From assembly GCA_029262275.1 (NCBI GenBank), contig JAJCZS010000037.1, positions 62,001 to 126,000 on the forward strand: a DNA stretch of 64,000 nucleotides. The letters run 5' to 3'. The stretch is from Deltaproteobacteria bacterium (lineage in GTDB: Bacteria > Desulfobacterota_D > UBA1144 > Nemesobacterales > UBA2774). Both the position numbers and the translations under genes were made by a program. Shown one piece after another: positions 1 to 9,885 of this stretch. How positions within the stretch are numbered: the stretch's first letter is position 1; every line of letters begins with the position of its first letter. The notes under the pieces are model-generated. The model was not told the origin of the DNA, ran no database searches, and saw nothing but the letters and a program-made list of their open reading frames with translations.

Positions 1-234
1 CTTAAATTCTTCAATCACAGTGGGTGCACTGTTAAAAGAAACCCGCTCGCGTATGTCGATTACCAATGCCACATTATTTATATCTTTGCCTGAATTCTCG
101 CAGAGCTCTATGAAAGTTGGTAGAAGTGTCGGTGGGATGTTATCTACACAATAATATCCTAAGTCCTCAAGCACGTTTACCGCTGTGCTCTTGCCCGAGC
201 CTGAGAGCCCGCTGATGATAACCAAATTTGTCAT
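1..234 (-). CDS. rapZ: RapZ family nucleotide-binding protein, N-terminal part
   Basis: The 78 codons in the window begin with ATG and run off the left edge, so the gene is partial. The N-terminus carries a P-loop (GLSGSGKST, about residues 9-17) followed by the family's [11 protein letters not shown] segment. These are hallmarks of the RapZ/YvcJ P-loop family, which in Enterobacteria acts as an RNase adaptor for small RNAs controlling glucosamine-6-phosphate synthase and elsewhere binds nucleotides. Its start codon overlaps the hprK stop codon in an ATGA arrangement, so the two are translationally coupled at the end of the rpoN-hpf-ptsN-hprK operon. The family call is strong; the exact physiological role here cannot be read from the sequence. 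Confidence 0.93.
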   Translation of the reverse strand, partial: MTNLVIISGLSGSGKSTAVNVLEDLGYYCVDNIPPTLLPTFIELCENSGKDINNVALVIDIRERVSFNSAPTVIEEFK

Positions 235-800
235 TTTATGTCTGCAGCTGTCTTCACATTCTCGAGTTGGTCTAAAATTCTTTCTTTAGCCTCTGAGTCA
301 GATGATTTTAGTAACTGATTGAGCGCAGCTACTTCTAAGATCGTAGCAATGTTTCTACCAGGATTTACAGGAATTAGTAGATAAGGCAAATCTACCTCCA
401 TTATGTTGTAGTTTTTCTCTTCAATTCCCAGTCTATCATACTCGGTATTAGAATCCCACTTGGTAATCTCTATCACTATGTCTATCTGTTTTTCATTCAT
501 TACAGAATCAGCCCCATATAAATCCTTAATGTTTATTATGCCAAGTCCTCTTATTTCTATAAGGTGTTTCGTTCTATTGGGGGAGGTGCCTATTAATTTA
601 TCGGAACTTGATTTTGTTACTATAACTACGTCATCGGATATGAGTTTTGAACCCCTTGATATTAGATCAAGGGCAGTATCACTTTTTCCGGCCCCGCTTT
701 TTCCAATAATGAGAACTCCAAGTCCGCGAATCTCAAGCAAAACGCCGTGAGCTGTTGTAGCTAGAAGACAATCCTTTTTATTTGAGGTTTTTTCAGGCAT
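231..800 (-). CDS. hprK: HPr kinase/phosphorylase, short form (kinase domain only)
   Basis: HprK phosphorylates and dephosphorylates a serine of HPr-type phosphocarriers. The 189-residue product contains the C-terminal kinase domain: Walker A GKSGAGKS at residues 33-40, an ISDD acidic segment, the family signature [17 protein letters not shown] near residues 81-97, and the NPGRNIA loop near 147. Full-length HprK is about 310 residues; the roughly 120-residue N-terminal domain is absent, as in the short alphaproteobacterial enzymes. It lies 17 bases after ptsN and overlaps rapZ by 4 bases. The ATG at 800 has no longer in-frame alternative that would restore the missing domain. No HPr or enzyme I gene is in the window. 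Confidence 0.92.
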   Translation of the reverse strand: MPEKTSNKKDCLLATTAHGVLLEIRGLGVLIIGKSGAGKSDTALDLISRGSKLISDDVVIVTKSSSDKLIGTSPNRTKHLIEIRGLGIINIKDLYGADSVMNEKQIDIVIEITKWDSNTEYDRLGIEEKNYNIMEVDLPYLLIPVNPGRNIATILEVAALNQLLKSSDSEAKERILDQLENVKTAADIK

Positions 801-817
801 TGGAGATGTTTACAGTT

Positions 818-1279
818 CTAATACTTTTCGTCTTCGGTAATGATTGACTCAAATATTTCCTCACCAGTCTCATACTTCATTAATCTGGATCTAAATTCTG
901 GTTCTTTAAAGATTTTTGATATTCTTGCTAAAAGCTGAATATGTGCTCCTGCTACCTCTTCGGGTGCAATGAGTGCAATGAAAAAGTGAGTGGGTTTTTT
1001 GTCCAATGATTCAAAAGCTATTCCCTCAAGGCTTCTTCCGAACCCTATCACTATATCGTTGATACCACTTAGCTTTGCATGAGGTACTGCAACTCCGAAA
1101 TCTACCGCGGTGCTGCACAGTTTCTCTCTCTCCATTAGGACTTCAACTAGTCTTTCATGGTTTATATTGGTATGTGTGTTTGATATGTTCTCAGAAAGCT
1201 CATTGATAACATCTTCTTTGCTATTTGAATTCAGCTTGGGTATTACAGTTGCTTCTTCTAAAAAATCTGCAAGTTTCAT
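818..1279 (-). CDS. ptsN: PTS-Ntr enzyme IIA (nitrogen regulatory IIA protein)
   Basis: This is a 153-residue EIIA-Ntr protein, a phosphoacceptor of the regulatory PTS that controls cell processes through protein contacts rather than sugar uptake. The phosphorylatable histidine is His67 in the AVPHAKL motif, followed by the usual segment ending in HIQLLARISKIF. Length and motif order match the family. It sits between hpf (14 bases upstream) and hprK (17 bases downstream) in one minus-strand operon headed by rpoN, the classical arrangement. The adjacent HprK suggests cross-talk between serine and histidine phosphorylation of the carrier protein, which is an inference. Confidence 0.95.
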   Translation of the reverse strand: MKLADFLEEATVIPKLNSNSKEDVINELSENISNTHTNINHERLVEVLMEREKLCSTAVDFGVAVPHAKLSGINDIVIGFGRSLEGIAFESLDKKPTHFFIALIAPEEVAGAHIQLLARISKIFKEPEFRSRLMKYETGEEIFESIITEDEKY

Positions 1280-1293
1280 AGTGAGTTATAGGG

Positions 1294-1845
1294 TTAAGGT
1301 TCAATCAAGATCTTCTGACCTCTTCGGCTTAGATAGATGACATTCATCAATCCGTTCTCGCTGTTTCTAAATGCTACAAAATTTGCATCAGAGACTTTAA
1401 GTTGAAGAGAGGCCTCTTCTATCGACATTGGTTTTGGGGGCAGTTTATGAATTTTCAAATCTCTCAGTTCGTCACTTTCCGTATCTAACGATAGAGCGGA
1501 TTCTACTAAGTCTTCTTTAGACTTAGCTCCTATTCTTCTTTTCTCTTTAGTTCGTTTCTCAGTCTGCTTTTTTAGTTGTTTTACAATTGTGTCTACAACA
1601 TCATCAATAGCTGCATACATATCATTGCTTTCAACTGAGCTTGTGGCTTTAATATTTCCAGAGCTTAAAATAATCTCAGCTTTATCTCTGAATTTCTCAG
1701 AGGACAATATGAATCTTAAATCTGAAGGATCTTTCTCAGAGTTTACGTATCTTTCAATCCTCTTAGTTTTCTTAAGAGCGTATGATTTAATCTTCTCTGA
1801 GGTTTTTGTGTCTTTTATGTGTCTAGTCGTTACCGTTACTTTCAT
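1294..1845 (-). CDS. hpf: Ribosome hibernation promoting factor, long form
   Basis: The protein binds the 30S subunit and promotes 100S dimers in stationary phase. Residues 1-105 form the S30AE/YfiA-like domain (MKVTVTTRHI start, basic KKQTEKRTKEKRR end). Residues 125-183 form the C-terminal dimerisation domain, with the PMSIEEASLQL motif and the ILIEP end. At 183 residues it is the long HPF form, which dimerises ribosomes without a separate RMF. Its ATG at 1845 lies inside the end of rpoN (23-base overlap), indicating coupled translation. Confidence 0.95.
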   Translation of the reverse strand: MKVTVTTRHIKDTKTSEKIKSYALKKTKRIERYVNSEKDPSDLRFILSSEKFRDKAEIILSSGNIKATSSVESNDMYAAIDDVVDTIVKQLKKQTEKRTKEKRRIGAKSKEDLVESALSLDTESDELRDLKIHKLPPKPMSIEEASLQLKVSDANFVAFRNSENGLMNVIYLSRRGQKILIEP

Positions 1846-3313
1846 TTTTGTTTTCCTTGTATTGTCTGGATCTTACAGAAGAAGAAGGTATTTTAAGTAT
1901 TTTTCTGTATTTTGCAACAGTTCTTCTTGCAACTTTAATATTTCTTCTTTCGAACATTTTAGATATATCCTCATCAGAATAAGGACTTTCAGGCATCTCA
2001 CTTGAAATAATATTCTTCATAATTGACTTTACGTTTTCAAATGAAATATCTTTTCCCTGTGATGACTCAATTCTCCGTGAGAATAGGGACTTAAGCTCAA
2101 TTGTTCCCTGAGGGGTTTGGATATATCTTCTACTTGTGATTCGGCTTACTGTGGATTCGTGCACTCCGACTGATTGTGCAATATCTTTTAATATAAGGGG
2201 CTTAATGTACTCTCTTCCATGCTCGAAAAATTCACTCTGAATCTCCACTATTTTAGATAGGATCTTTCTTACAGTTTGTTCACGTTCATCAAGACACTTC
2301 ATTATTCTTTGCGCTGCTTCAAGTTTTTCTTTGATGAATTTCTTTGCTTCACGTGGCAGTGTCTTTTCTTTCTTTATGAGGTTTTTGTAGTAATTACTTA
2401 TTCTGACTTTGGGGAAATCACGGTTTAACTGTATTTGTAATTCATCTCCCACATTATAGACGTAGTAATCGGGAACGATATATTTCTCCGAATCTTTTGC
2501 AAAAAATGGTCTTCCTGGTCTTGGTTCAAGGGATGATATAACAGACATTGCCTCTTGTATTTCTTGAGTTGAATCTTGAATCACATCCATTATATTGGTC
2601 AAATCGTTTTCATTGAGCTCTTCGAAATGGTTATCTATGATTCCTATTACTGGCCCATCTTCTGGATACCCTAAATCGAGTGCCTGGATCCTAAGACACT
2701 CTTTTAGATTCCTAGAACAAACCCCTGTGGGGTCAAAAGATAATTGAATGTCTTGTAAAATTTCACCTGCTATATCAACAAGTGTTTCTTTGGAATCGAG
2801 GGAAGAGCCATCTGAATTCTCATTTATGTATATGCTTACTATTTCTTCGATGTTTGTTTCTAAATAACCATCTTCATTTGTATTGCCTATTATTATTGAT
2901 GCTATTTCTTTCTCTTGCTCAGAAAAATCGGACATCTTAAGCTGCCACTTAAGGTGATCGATTAGGGATTCAGAAGAACTAATTCTGTTTTCCCACGGCG
3001 TTTCTTCTTGGCTATCATCAAAGAACTCTCTAGATGAATAATGTGGAACATCATTATCTTGATTTCCAAAGATTCTATCATCACCGATCTTGCTTAAATC
3101 AATGTCGTTATCAGAGCTATCTTCGGTTTTTTCATTTGTTTCCTGTGACTCTTCTAAAGTGGGGTTCTCAATAAGCTGTTCTTCAAGGTAGTCCTTTAAT
3201 TCAAGAGTGTTCATTTGAATTAACTTCAAGAAAAGCTGAAGGTCTTGAGTTAATATCAGACGCTGTTGAAGAACCTGTCTTTGAGATGTAGTTTGACTTA
3301 AATTTGTACTCAT
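1823..3313 (-). CDS. rpoN: RNA polymerase sigma-54 factor
   Basis: This is the alternative sigma factor that needs AAA+ enhancer-binding activators. Residues 1-50 form the glutamine-rich activator-contact region (LTQDLQLFLKLIQMNTLEL). Residues 55-110 form an acidic region II, followed by the core-binding region and a helix-turn-helix (DIAQSVGVHESTVSRI). The RpoN box ARRTVAKYRK lies near residues 462-471. The length of 496 matches the family. It heads the operon with hpf, ptsN, hprK and rapZ. No lptB gene lies upstream; instead a 198-base intergenic region separates it from a divergent DUF2905 gene. Confidence 0.97.
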   Translation of the reverse strand: MSTNLSQTTSQRQVLQQRLILTQDLQLFLKLIQMNTLELKDYLEEQLIENPTLEESQETNEKTEDSSDNDIDLSKIGDDRIFGNQDNDVPHYSSREFFDDSQEETPWENRISSSESLIDHLKWQLKMSDFSEQEKEIASIIIGNTNEDGYLETNIEEIVSIYINENSDGSSLDSKETLVDIAGEILQDIQLSFDPTGVCSRNLKECLRIQALDLGYPEDGPVIGIIDNHFEELNENDLTNIMDVIQDSTQEIQEAMSVISSLEPRPGRPFFAKDSEKYIVPDYYVYNVGDELQIQLNRDFPKVRISNYYKNLIKKEKTLPREAKKFIKEKLEAAQRIMKCLDEREQTVRKILSKIVEIQSEFFEHGREYIKPLILKDIAQSVGVHESTVSRITSRRYIQTPQGTIELKSLFSRRIESSQGKDISFENVKSIMKNIISSEMPESPYSDEDISKMFERRNIKVARRTVAKYRKILKIPSSSVRSRQYKENKNESNGND

Positions 3314-3366
3314 GACTTTCTTCTATCTATATATATATTGTGGTTTTATTCCCCGTTTAATTATAA

Positions 3367-3418
3367 TATAGCGCAAACTATATACAAGATTCGTGCCACT
3401 TAATTTAGTATAGCACAA
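3367..3418. repeat. Two near-identical 10-base direct repeats upstream of rpoN
   Basis: TATAGCGCAA at 3367-3376 and TATAGCACAA at 3409-3418 lie 42 bases apart, about four helical turns, in the divergent intergenic region between rpoN and the DUF2905 gene. An ACAAGATT word is also repeated here. This could be a paired protein-binding site, but it may be chance in A+T-rich DNA. Confidence 0.25.
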
Positions 3419-3511
3419 GATTGAGAAGATGTTTGTGTAATAATCTGATATTATTGAGATTTTAATCAGAATTTATATAATTTAGTATTAGTTAGGATAA
3501 TTTTTTTATAA

Positions 3512-3736
3512 ATGGAGTTGGGCAAAGTGGGCAAATTAATAATCTATATTGGGATTTTTCTTATAGTTCTTGGAGTGTTAATTCACTTTTATCCTAAGAT
3601 TCCATTTCTGGGCAAACTTCCTGGAGATATTTATATAAAAAGGGAAAATGTTTCCTTCTATTTCCCTCTTGCAACATCAATAATAGTAAGCATAGTTCTA
3701 AGTTTGGCTCTATATTTATTATCCAAGCTTAAGTAG
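3512..3736 (+). CDS. DUF2905 family small membrane protein
   Basis: The 74-residue protein has two transmembrane helices (about residues 8-26 and 50-70). They flank a conserved loop with LGKLPGDIYIKRENVSFYFPL, the diagnostic motif of the DUF2905 family. Its function is unknown; family members are widespread in Desulfobacterota, Chloroflexi and Firmicutes, often beside Holliday-junction or tRNA-modification genes, which is not the case here. It is a single gene, divergent from rpoN and convergent with leuD (10 bases between stops). Confidence 0.85.
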   Translation: MELGKVGKLIIYIGIFLIVLGVLIHFYPKIPFLGKLPGDIYIKRENVSFYFPLATSIIVSIVLSLALYLLSKLK

Positions 3737-3746
3737 TAGATGGTTT

Positions 3747-4370
3747 TTAAGAAGTGCTATTAGGTATGACCCATTTTCTCTCGCCAGAGTGTTTTTCTTC
3801 ATAGATTCTTATCTGATCTTCGTGCTCAAGTGAGTGACCTATGTCATCGAGTCCTTCAATTAAGCTCTTCTTCTTAAATGGGTCAATGTCAAAATTGATA
3901 GACCATCCCTCGTCATCGGAAATGGTTTGAGATCTCAGATCTACTGTAAGCTCATGGCCTTTTTTAGAGTTTACTATCTTAAATAGTTCTTTCACTTTAT
4001 CTTCAGGTAGGACAATGGGGAGTATGGCATTTTTAAAGCAGTTGTTATAGAAGATATCAGCAAATGAGGGTGCTATGATAACCTGGAAACCAAATTCCCT
4101 AAGTGCCCAGGGGGCATGTTCTCTTGAGCTTCCACTTCCAAAATTATGGCTAGTAAGAAGTATCTTAGCATCCTGATGATGCTCATGATTGAGCTCGAAA
4201 TTAGGGTTCGGTGTTCCATCTTCATGATAGCGCCAGTCAAAGAATAAAAATTCTCCAAAACCAGTTCTCTCAACCCTTTTTAAGAACTGCTTGGGGATTA
4301 TTTGATCAGTGTCCACATTTATTCTGTCCAGTGGGGCTACAATTCCATGTACTCTTTCTAGTGGTTCCAT
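3747..4370 (-). CDS. leuD: 3-isopropylmalate dehydratase small subunit
   Basis: LeuD forms the swivelling domain of isopropylmalate isomerase, which interconverts 2- and 3-isopropylmalate in leucine synthesis. The substrate-recognition motif FGSGSSREHAPWAL spans residues 77-90, and the N-terminal NVDTDQIIPKQFL segment is typical. The 207-residue length is the bacterial LeuD size. It follows leuC by 12 bases on the minus strand, so both subunits are co-transcribed. leuA and leuB are not in the window. Confidence 0.96.
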   Translation of the reverse strand: MEPLERVHGIVAPLDRINVDTDQIIPKQFLKRVERTGFGEFLFFDWRYHEDGTPNPNFELNHEHHQDAKILLTSHNFGSGSSREHAPWALREFGFQVIIAPSFADIFYNNCFKNAILPIVLPEDKVKELFKIVNSKKGHELTVDLRSQTISDDEGWSINFDIDPFKKKSLIEGLDDIGHSLEHEDQIRIYEEKHSGERKWVIPNSTS

Positions 4371-4382
4371 TTTAGTTCCTCT

Positions 4383-5807
4383 TTATAGTTCTTTGTCTAA
4401 GTCCCAATCTCGTACATCTACAAAATGTCCTTCGATCGCAGCAGCAGCAGCCATCTCAGGGCTAACAAGATGTGTTCTTCCGCCTTTACCCTGGCGTCCT
4501 TCAAAGTTTCTGTTGGAGGTACTTGCACATCTCTCTCCAGGTTCAAGTATGTCAGGGTTCATTCCAAGACACATGCTGCAACCTGACTCTCTCCAATCAA
4601 AGCCTGCATCCTTAAACACTTTATCAAGCCCCATTTTCTCAGCCTGCCACTTAATCATTTGTGATCCTGGTACAACCATTGCACTTACTGTAGGAGCTAC
4701 TTTCCTACCTTTCACAACTCTTGCAGCTTGGGTTAAATCTTGAATTCTTGCATTAGTGCATGATCCAATAAATACTCGGTCTAATTTTATATCTTCTATA
4801 GGGGTTCCCGGATTGAGGCCCATATATTCTAGTGCGCTAATTGTAGCTTTCTTGTCATTTTCGTTTTCAATTTGATCTGGATCAGGAATCTTTGCAGTTA
4901 CGTCTAATACCATCCCAGGGTTGGTTCCCCAGCTTACCTGCGGTACTATTTTTGCGGCATCAAGGGTGAGTGATTTATCAAAATGTGCACCTTCGTCTGT
5001 TTTAAGCTCTCTCCATTGCTCTAAAGCTTTATCCCACTCTTCTCCAGTCGGAGCAAATTTACGTCCTTTAACATACTCAAAGGTTTTCTCGTCTGGAGCA
5101 ATCATTCCAGCTCTAGCTCCTGCTTCAATGGACATGTTACAAACTGTCATTCTCTCTTCCATTGTAAGAGCCTCTATGGCCGAGCCTCTGTATTCAACAA
5201 CGTTGCCTGTTGCTCCTGCTGTTCCGATTTGACCTATGATATTTAATATGATGTCTTTTGCAGTAACGCCGTAACCGCGTTCTCCCTCGACTCTAATTTC
5301 AAACTCGCCGGGTTTATTCTGTCTTAAGCACTGTGTTGCAAGTACGTGCTCTACTTCGCTGGTTCCTATACCAAAGGCGAGGGATCCAAAAGCGCCGTGT
5401 GTCGAAGTATGGCTGTCTCCACAAACTATCGTCATCCCAGGTTTGGTAAGCCCAAGTTCAGGTCCTATTATATGAACAATTCCCTGCAAATCGCTGTTTA
5501 CATTTAGTCCAAATAACGGAACGCCAAACTCTTCACAGTTTTGCTCTAGAACTTCGATCTGTCTTGCCGAAATAGGATCTTCTATAGGAATTGATCTATC
5601 CGTGGTAGGAACATTGTGATCCATAGTTGCATAAGTTAAGTCAGGTCTTCTTACTATGCGGTCAGATAACCTGAGTCCTTCGAAAGCCTGTGGGGAAGTA
5701 ACTTCATGTACAAGGTGTAAGTCTATGTATATGAGAGTCGGCTGTCCTTCCTCTTCAAAGACCACATGTTGTTCCCAAATTTTATCAAAAAGTGTTCTTG
5801 ATGACAT
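4383..5807 (-). CDS. leuC: 3-isopropylmalate dehydratase large subunit
   Basis: The large subunit carries the [4Fe-4S] cluster of isopropylmalate isomerase. Cluster ligands are visible as Cys350 (GSCTNARI), Cys410 and Cys413 ([12 protein letters not shown]). The substrate-pocket motif [12 protein letters not shown] is near residues 130-141. The length of 474 is close to the E. coli protein. It is the first gene of a leuCD pair. The 122-base gap to enolase upstream presumably contains its promoter, but I see no clear hexamers. Confidence 0.97.
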   Translation of the reverse strand: MSSRTLFDKIWEQHVVFEEEGQPTLIYIDLHLVHEVTSPQAFEGLRLSDRIVRRPDLTYATMDHNVPTTDRSIPIEDPISARQIEVLEQNCEEFGVPLFGLNVNSDLQGIVHIIGPELGLTKPGMTIVCGDSHTSTHGAFGSLAFGIGTSEVEHVLATQCLRQNKPGEFEIRVEGERGYGVTAKDIILNIIGQIGTAGATGNVVEYRGSAIEALTMEERMTVCNMSIEAGARAGMIAPDEKTFEYVKGRKFAPTGEEWDKALEQWRELKTDEGAHFDKSLTLDAAKIVPQVSWGTNPGMVLDVTAKIPDPDQIENENDKKATISALEYMGLNPGTPIEDIKLDRVFIGSCTNARIQDLTQAARVVKGRKVAPTVSAMVVPGSQMIKWQAEKMGLDKVFKDAGFDWRESGCSMCLGMNPDILEPGERCASTSNRNFEGRQGKGGRTHLVSPEMAAAAAIEGHFVDVRDWDLDKEL

Positions 5808-5929
5808 ATCTTTATCCTTTTATATTGTGGTAAGCCTTTAATTATACACAATAAATATCATTTTTTGTTTTAAGCGAGTATGTAGCGCTAAAGAAAAAAT
5901 ATATACGAATCTGAAATTATCAAGATTTA

Positions 5930-7222
<1,293 letters not shown>

Positions 7223-7299
7223 TCACTCTAGGCTAAGGGAAATTACCATATCAACTTGTAGCTATCAAATCGGGTAAATTATTATCGTAAATTATGTTG

Positions 7300-7328
7300 T
7301 TGGAAAAGTAACATTAGTTCGGTACAAT
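7300..7328 (+). promoter_or_regulatory. Sigma-70-type promoter of the FG-GAP lipoprotein gene
   Basis: TTGGAA (7300-7305) and TACAAT (7323-7328) are separated by 17 bases. Transcription would begin near 7335. That leaves an ordinary leader to the ATG at 7364, but only about eight bases without any ribosome-binding site to the earlier ATG at 7343. Confidence 0.5.
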
Positions 7329-7363
7329 CTTAAACTCTTAAAATGACGGATAAGGAAATAAAT

Positions 7364-9181
7364 ATGAAATTTGTTCTAAACACAATAAAAGCTCTAAGGT
7401 TTATTTATCTTTTACCCATCTTGTTGGTTGTTGCATGTTCGGTTGGTGATGGATCATCTCCGGGAACCATAACCGATCTGACTTCAACCGAGGTTAGCAG
7501 ATTGCTTAATTGGACTGCTCCGGGAGACAAAGGGAACCAGGGTAGGGCTACTATATATTTCATTAGGTTCTATGATGATGAAGAAGTAGCTGAGATCCTG
7601 GGTGTGCCTAACTTAGATGGAGTACCTTTTCTAGTAATTGAGGAGGCTGTACGAGACAATTATGACAAAGCCACTCAAATACCAGATTTTCAACGTCCTG
7701 ATGTGGCAGGAACACCACAAGAATTTGTTACCCCAAGACTTGATACAAGTGGGGAGACGAGCTATTACTATGCAATTCGTACGAATGACGAAGTTGGGAA
7801 TTCTTCTCAGCCTTCAAATGTTGCAGAATTAACTACACCTTTTCAATCAGTCAAATACGTAAGTGAAAATGCAGAAAGTTGCTTGGGGGAGGCAATTGGC
7901 GCTGGGAACTTTAATGGGGACCGCGAAGATGACGGAGAATTTCTAAATGACTATGCTATTGGTGATCCGTGTCGTGGAAGAGTCTATATCTTCTTTGGAC
8001 AAAATGATTTGACCAACGATGGTAGTACTGTTATCGATGTGTCGACCGCAGATGTAACTGTAATTGGTAATGTGGCCGATGAATTCGGTGCCTCACTTGC
8101 GGGAATACCTAGTTTTGAGGGTAATTTCAGAACAGATGAGCTTGTGATTGGAGCCCCTGGATTTGATAATGGAAGGGGAAAAGTCTTTGTTATATTCGGA
8201 AGTACAGACTTACCTAGTGTATTAGATTTGTCAGACCCTGATGTTGACCGTATTGAGGTTACAGGAGAAAACGCTGGAGATAATTTCGGTTTTGCCGTAG
8301 CGGATGGAACTAGTGTGACTAACGGGTCCGGACTCTTTATGGTTGGAGCCCCTTTCTTTGCTGCTGATACCGGAAGGGCATATATCTTTAGGGGTAACGG
8401 ACTTTCTAGGAATCAAGTACTTCCGGCAACAGATGCTGGAGCTACTTTTACCGGTCAGCTCCCAGGAGGTTTATTTGGCTTTGATATTGAGAACGTGGGA
8501 AGAATGCGCAGAAACAGTTTTGATGAGTTTGGAATTGGGGCGCCTGGCATATCAAGAGCCTACGTGATATTAGGTCAGGATAACATTAGTAGTAGAGATT
8601 TAGCTTTTGATACTCAGAACGTTGTTATTCTCGAAGTAGATGGAGATGATGGTTTTGGTATGAGTCTTTCTGGAGATGGAGACATAGATCAAGACGGCGA
8701 GGAAAGGGATGATTTAATAGTTGGTGCTCCGGATGCAAACATGTCTACGGGCTCAGTTTATTTATATTCTGGCGATGATATAGATACAGCACTAGAAGAT
8801 GGTACTACCCCGCCAATTGAAACTGAATTTACTGGAATCAACCCTGGAGATAGATTTGGAACTTCTGTAAGTGTTATGCCTCAATTAAACTTTGAGTTAG
8901 AGAAGAGGAATAGAGATACTGCAATAGTCCTTATATTAGAACCTATTAATGCTGCTTTTGGCGTTGGTGCTCCCGGAACAACAAACGGCATAGTCTATTT
9001 GTTTTTCGGACAGCCTGATTTCCCTTCAATGGTCTCGGCTACTGATGCAAATGTAGATATTTTGGGCCAAGCAGGGGAAACCAATTTTGGTAAAGAGGTA
9101 AATGGAATTGGGGATACGAATGCCGATATGTTTGAAGATTTCGGTGTTGGTGGTGATGAGTTTATGAGTGTTGTTTATTAG
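7364..9181 (+). CDS. FG-GAP repeat lipoprotein with N-terminal Fn3-like domain
   Basis: This is a predicted lipoprotein of 605 residues. A short signal peptide ends in a lipobox (LLVVAC). An Fn3-like domain (LNWTAPGDKGNQGRA) follows, and then about six FG-GAP/integrin-alpha-type repeats, recognised by GAPGFDNGRGKVFVIFG, GAPFFAADTGRAYIFRG, GAPDANMSTGSVYLYSG and GAPGTTNGIVYLFFG. Such repeats build a calcium-binding beta-propeller on the cell surface or in the periplasm. I chose ATG 7364 because AAGGA lies seven bases upstream and the predicted promoter fits; ATG 7343 is possible. Its stop overlaps that of the convergent ABC ATPase gene. Ligand and role are unknown. Confidence 0.8.
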   Translation: MKFVLNTIKALRFIYLLPILLVVACSVGDGSSPGTITDLTSTEVSRLLNWTAPGDKGNQGRATIYFIRFYDDEEVAEILGVPNLDGVPFLVIEEAVRDNYDKATQIPDFQRPDVAGTPQEFVTPRLDTSGETSYYYAIRTNDEVGNSSQPSNVAELTTPFQSVKYVSENAESCLGEAIGAGNFNGDREDDGEFLNDYAIGDPCRGRVYIFFGQNDLTNDGSTVIDVSTADVTVIGNVADEFGASLAGIPSFEGNFRTDELVIGAPGFDNGRGKVFVIFGSTDLPSVLDLSDPDVDRIEVTGENAGDNFGFAVADGTSVTNGSGLFMVGAPFFAADTGRAYIFRGNGLSRNQVLPATDAGATFTGQLPGGLFGFDIENVGRMRRNSFDEFGIGAPGISRAYVILGQDNISSRDLAFDTQNVVILEVDGDDGFGMSLSGDGDIDQDGEERDDLIVGAPDANMSTGSVYLYSGDDIDTALEDGTTPPIETEFTGINPGDRFGTSVSVMPQLNFELEKRNRDTAIVLILEPINAAFGVGAPGTTNGIVYLFFGQPDFPSMVSATDANVDILGQAGETNFGKEVNGIGDTNADMFEDFGVGGDEFMSVVY

Positions 9182-9882
9182 TTCTGGCTTTGCTGTCTTT
9201 TATCCTCTACTATGTAGCCGTCTTTAAACGTTATAATCCTATTCCCATATTGAGCAATGTCCTGCTCATGAGTTATCATAATTATTGTTTTTCCATTCTT
9301 ATTTAGATCTCTAAAAATTCCCATTATTTCTGCGCTTGTTTGAGAATCAAGGTTCCCCGTAGGCTCGTCGGCCAGTATTATGCTGGGATTATTTACAATT
9401 GCTCTTGCAATTGCTACTCGCTGTTGCTGACCACCAGAGAGCTGAGAGGGCAGGTGATGTTCTCTTCCATTTAGTCCAACCATAGATATTGCTTGATTTG
9501 CAAGCTCTGACCTTTTCTTAGCTTCCGTGTTGTTATAAATCATTGGGAGCTCTACATTCTCAATTGCAGTTGTTCTGGCAAGCAAGTTAAAGCTTTGAAA
9601 AACAAAACCGATCTTAATATTTCTAATCTCTGCCAACTCATCTGTATCTAAAGAGGAGACCTGGTTGCTATCAAGAAAATATTCACCTCTTGTAGGTTTA
9701 TCTAGACATCCTATGATATTCATAAACGTACTTTTGCCCGAGCCAGAAGCACCCATTATGGATACAAAGTCTCCATTTTCTATTTCTAAGGAAATACCCT
9801 TGAGAGCTTTCACTTGAATATCTCCCAAATCATATGTCTTATGGATATCTCTTGCTTCTATTACAGGGCTATTGTTGCTCAT
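9178..9882 (-). CDS. MacB/LolD-type ABC transporter ATP-binding protein
   Basis: The 234-residue ATPase has all ABC motifs: Walker A GASGSGKST, the Q-loop FVFQSFNLL, signature LSGGQQQRVAIARA, Walker B IILADEP with TGNLD, and the H-loop ITHEQD. The AIENVELPMIY segment is typical of the MacB/LolD/FtsE group, which powers FtsX-fold permeases. It starts three bases after macA and is the last gene of the tolC-macA-ATPase operon. The permease that would normally be fused or follow is absent: the next gene is convergent. The partner permease must be encoded elsewhere, or the operon has lost it. Confidence 0.92.
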   Translation of the reverse strand: MSNNSPVIEARDIHKTYDLGDIQVKALKGISLEIENGDFVSIMGASGSGKSTFMNIIGCLDKPTRGEYFLDSNQVSSLDTDELAEIRNIKIGFVFQSFNLLARTTAIENVELPMIYNNTEAKKRSELANQAISMVGLNGREHHLPSQLSGGQQQRVAIARAIVNNPSIILADEPTGNLDSQTSAEIMGIFRDLNKNGKTIIMITHEQDIAQYGNRIITFKDGYIVEDKRQQSQN

Positions 9883-9885
9883 TTA

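Noticed and set aside
4309-4743. 144-codon plus-strand frame over leuC/leuD
   Set aside because: It is antisense to the cluster-binding region of leuC and is a composition shadow.
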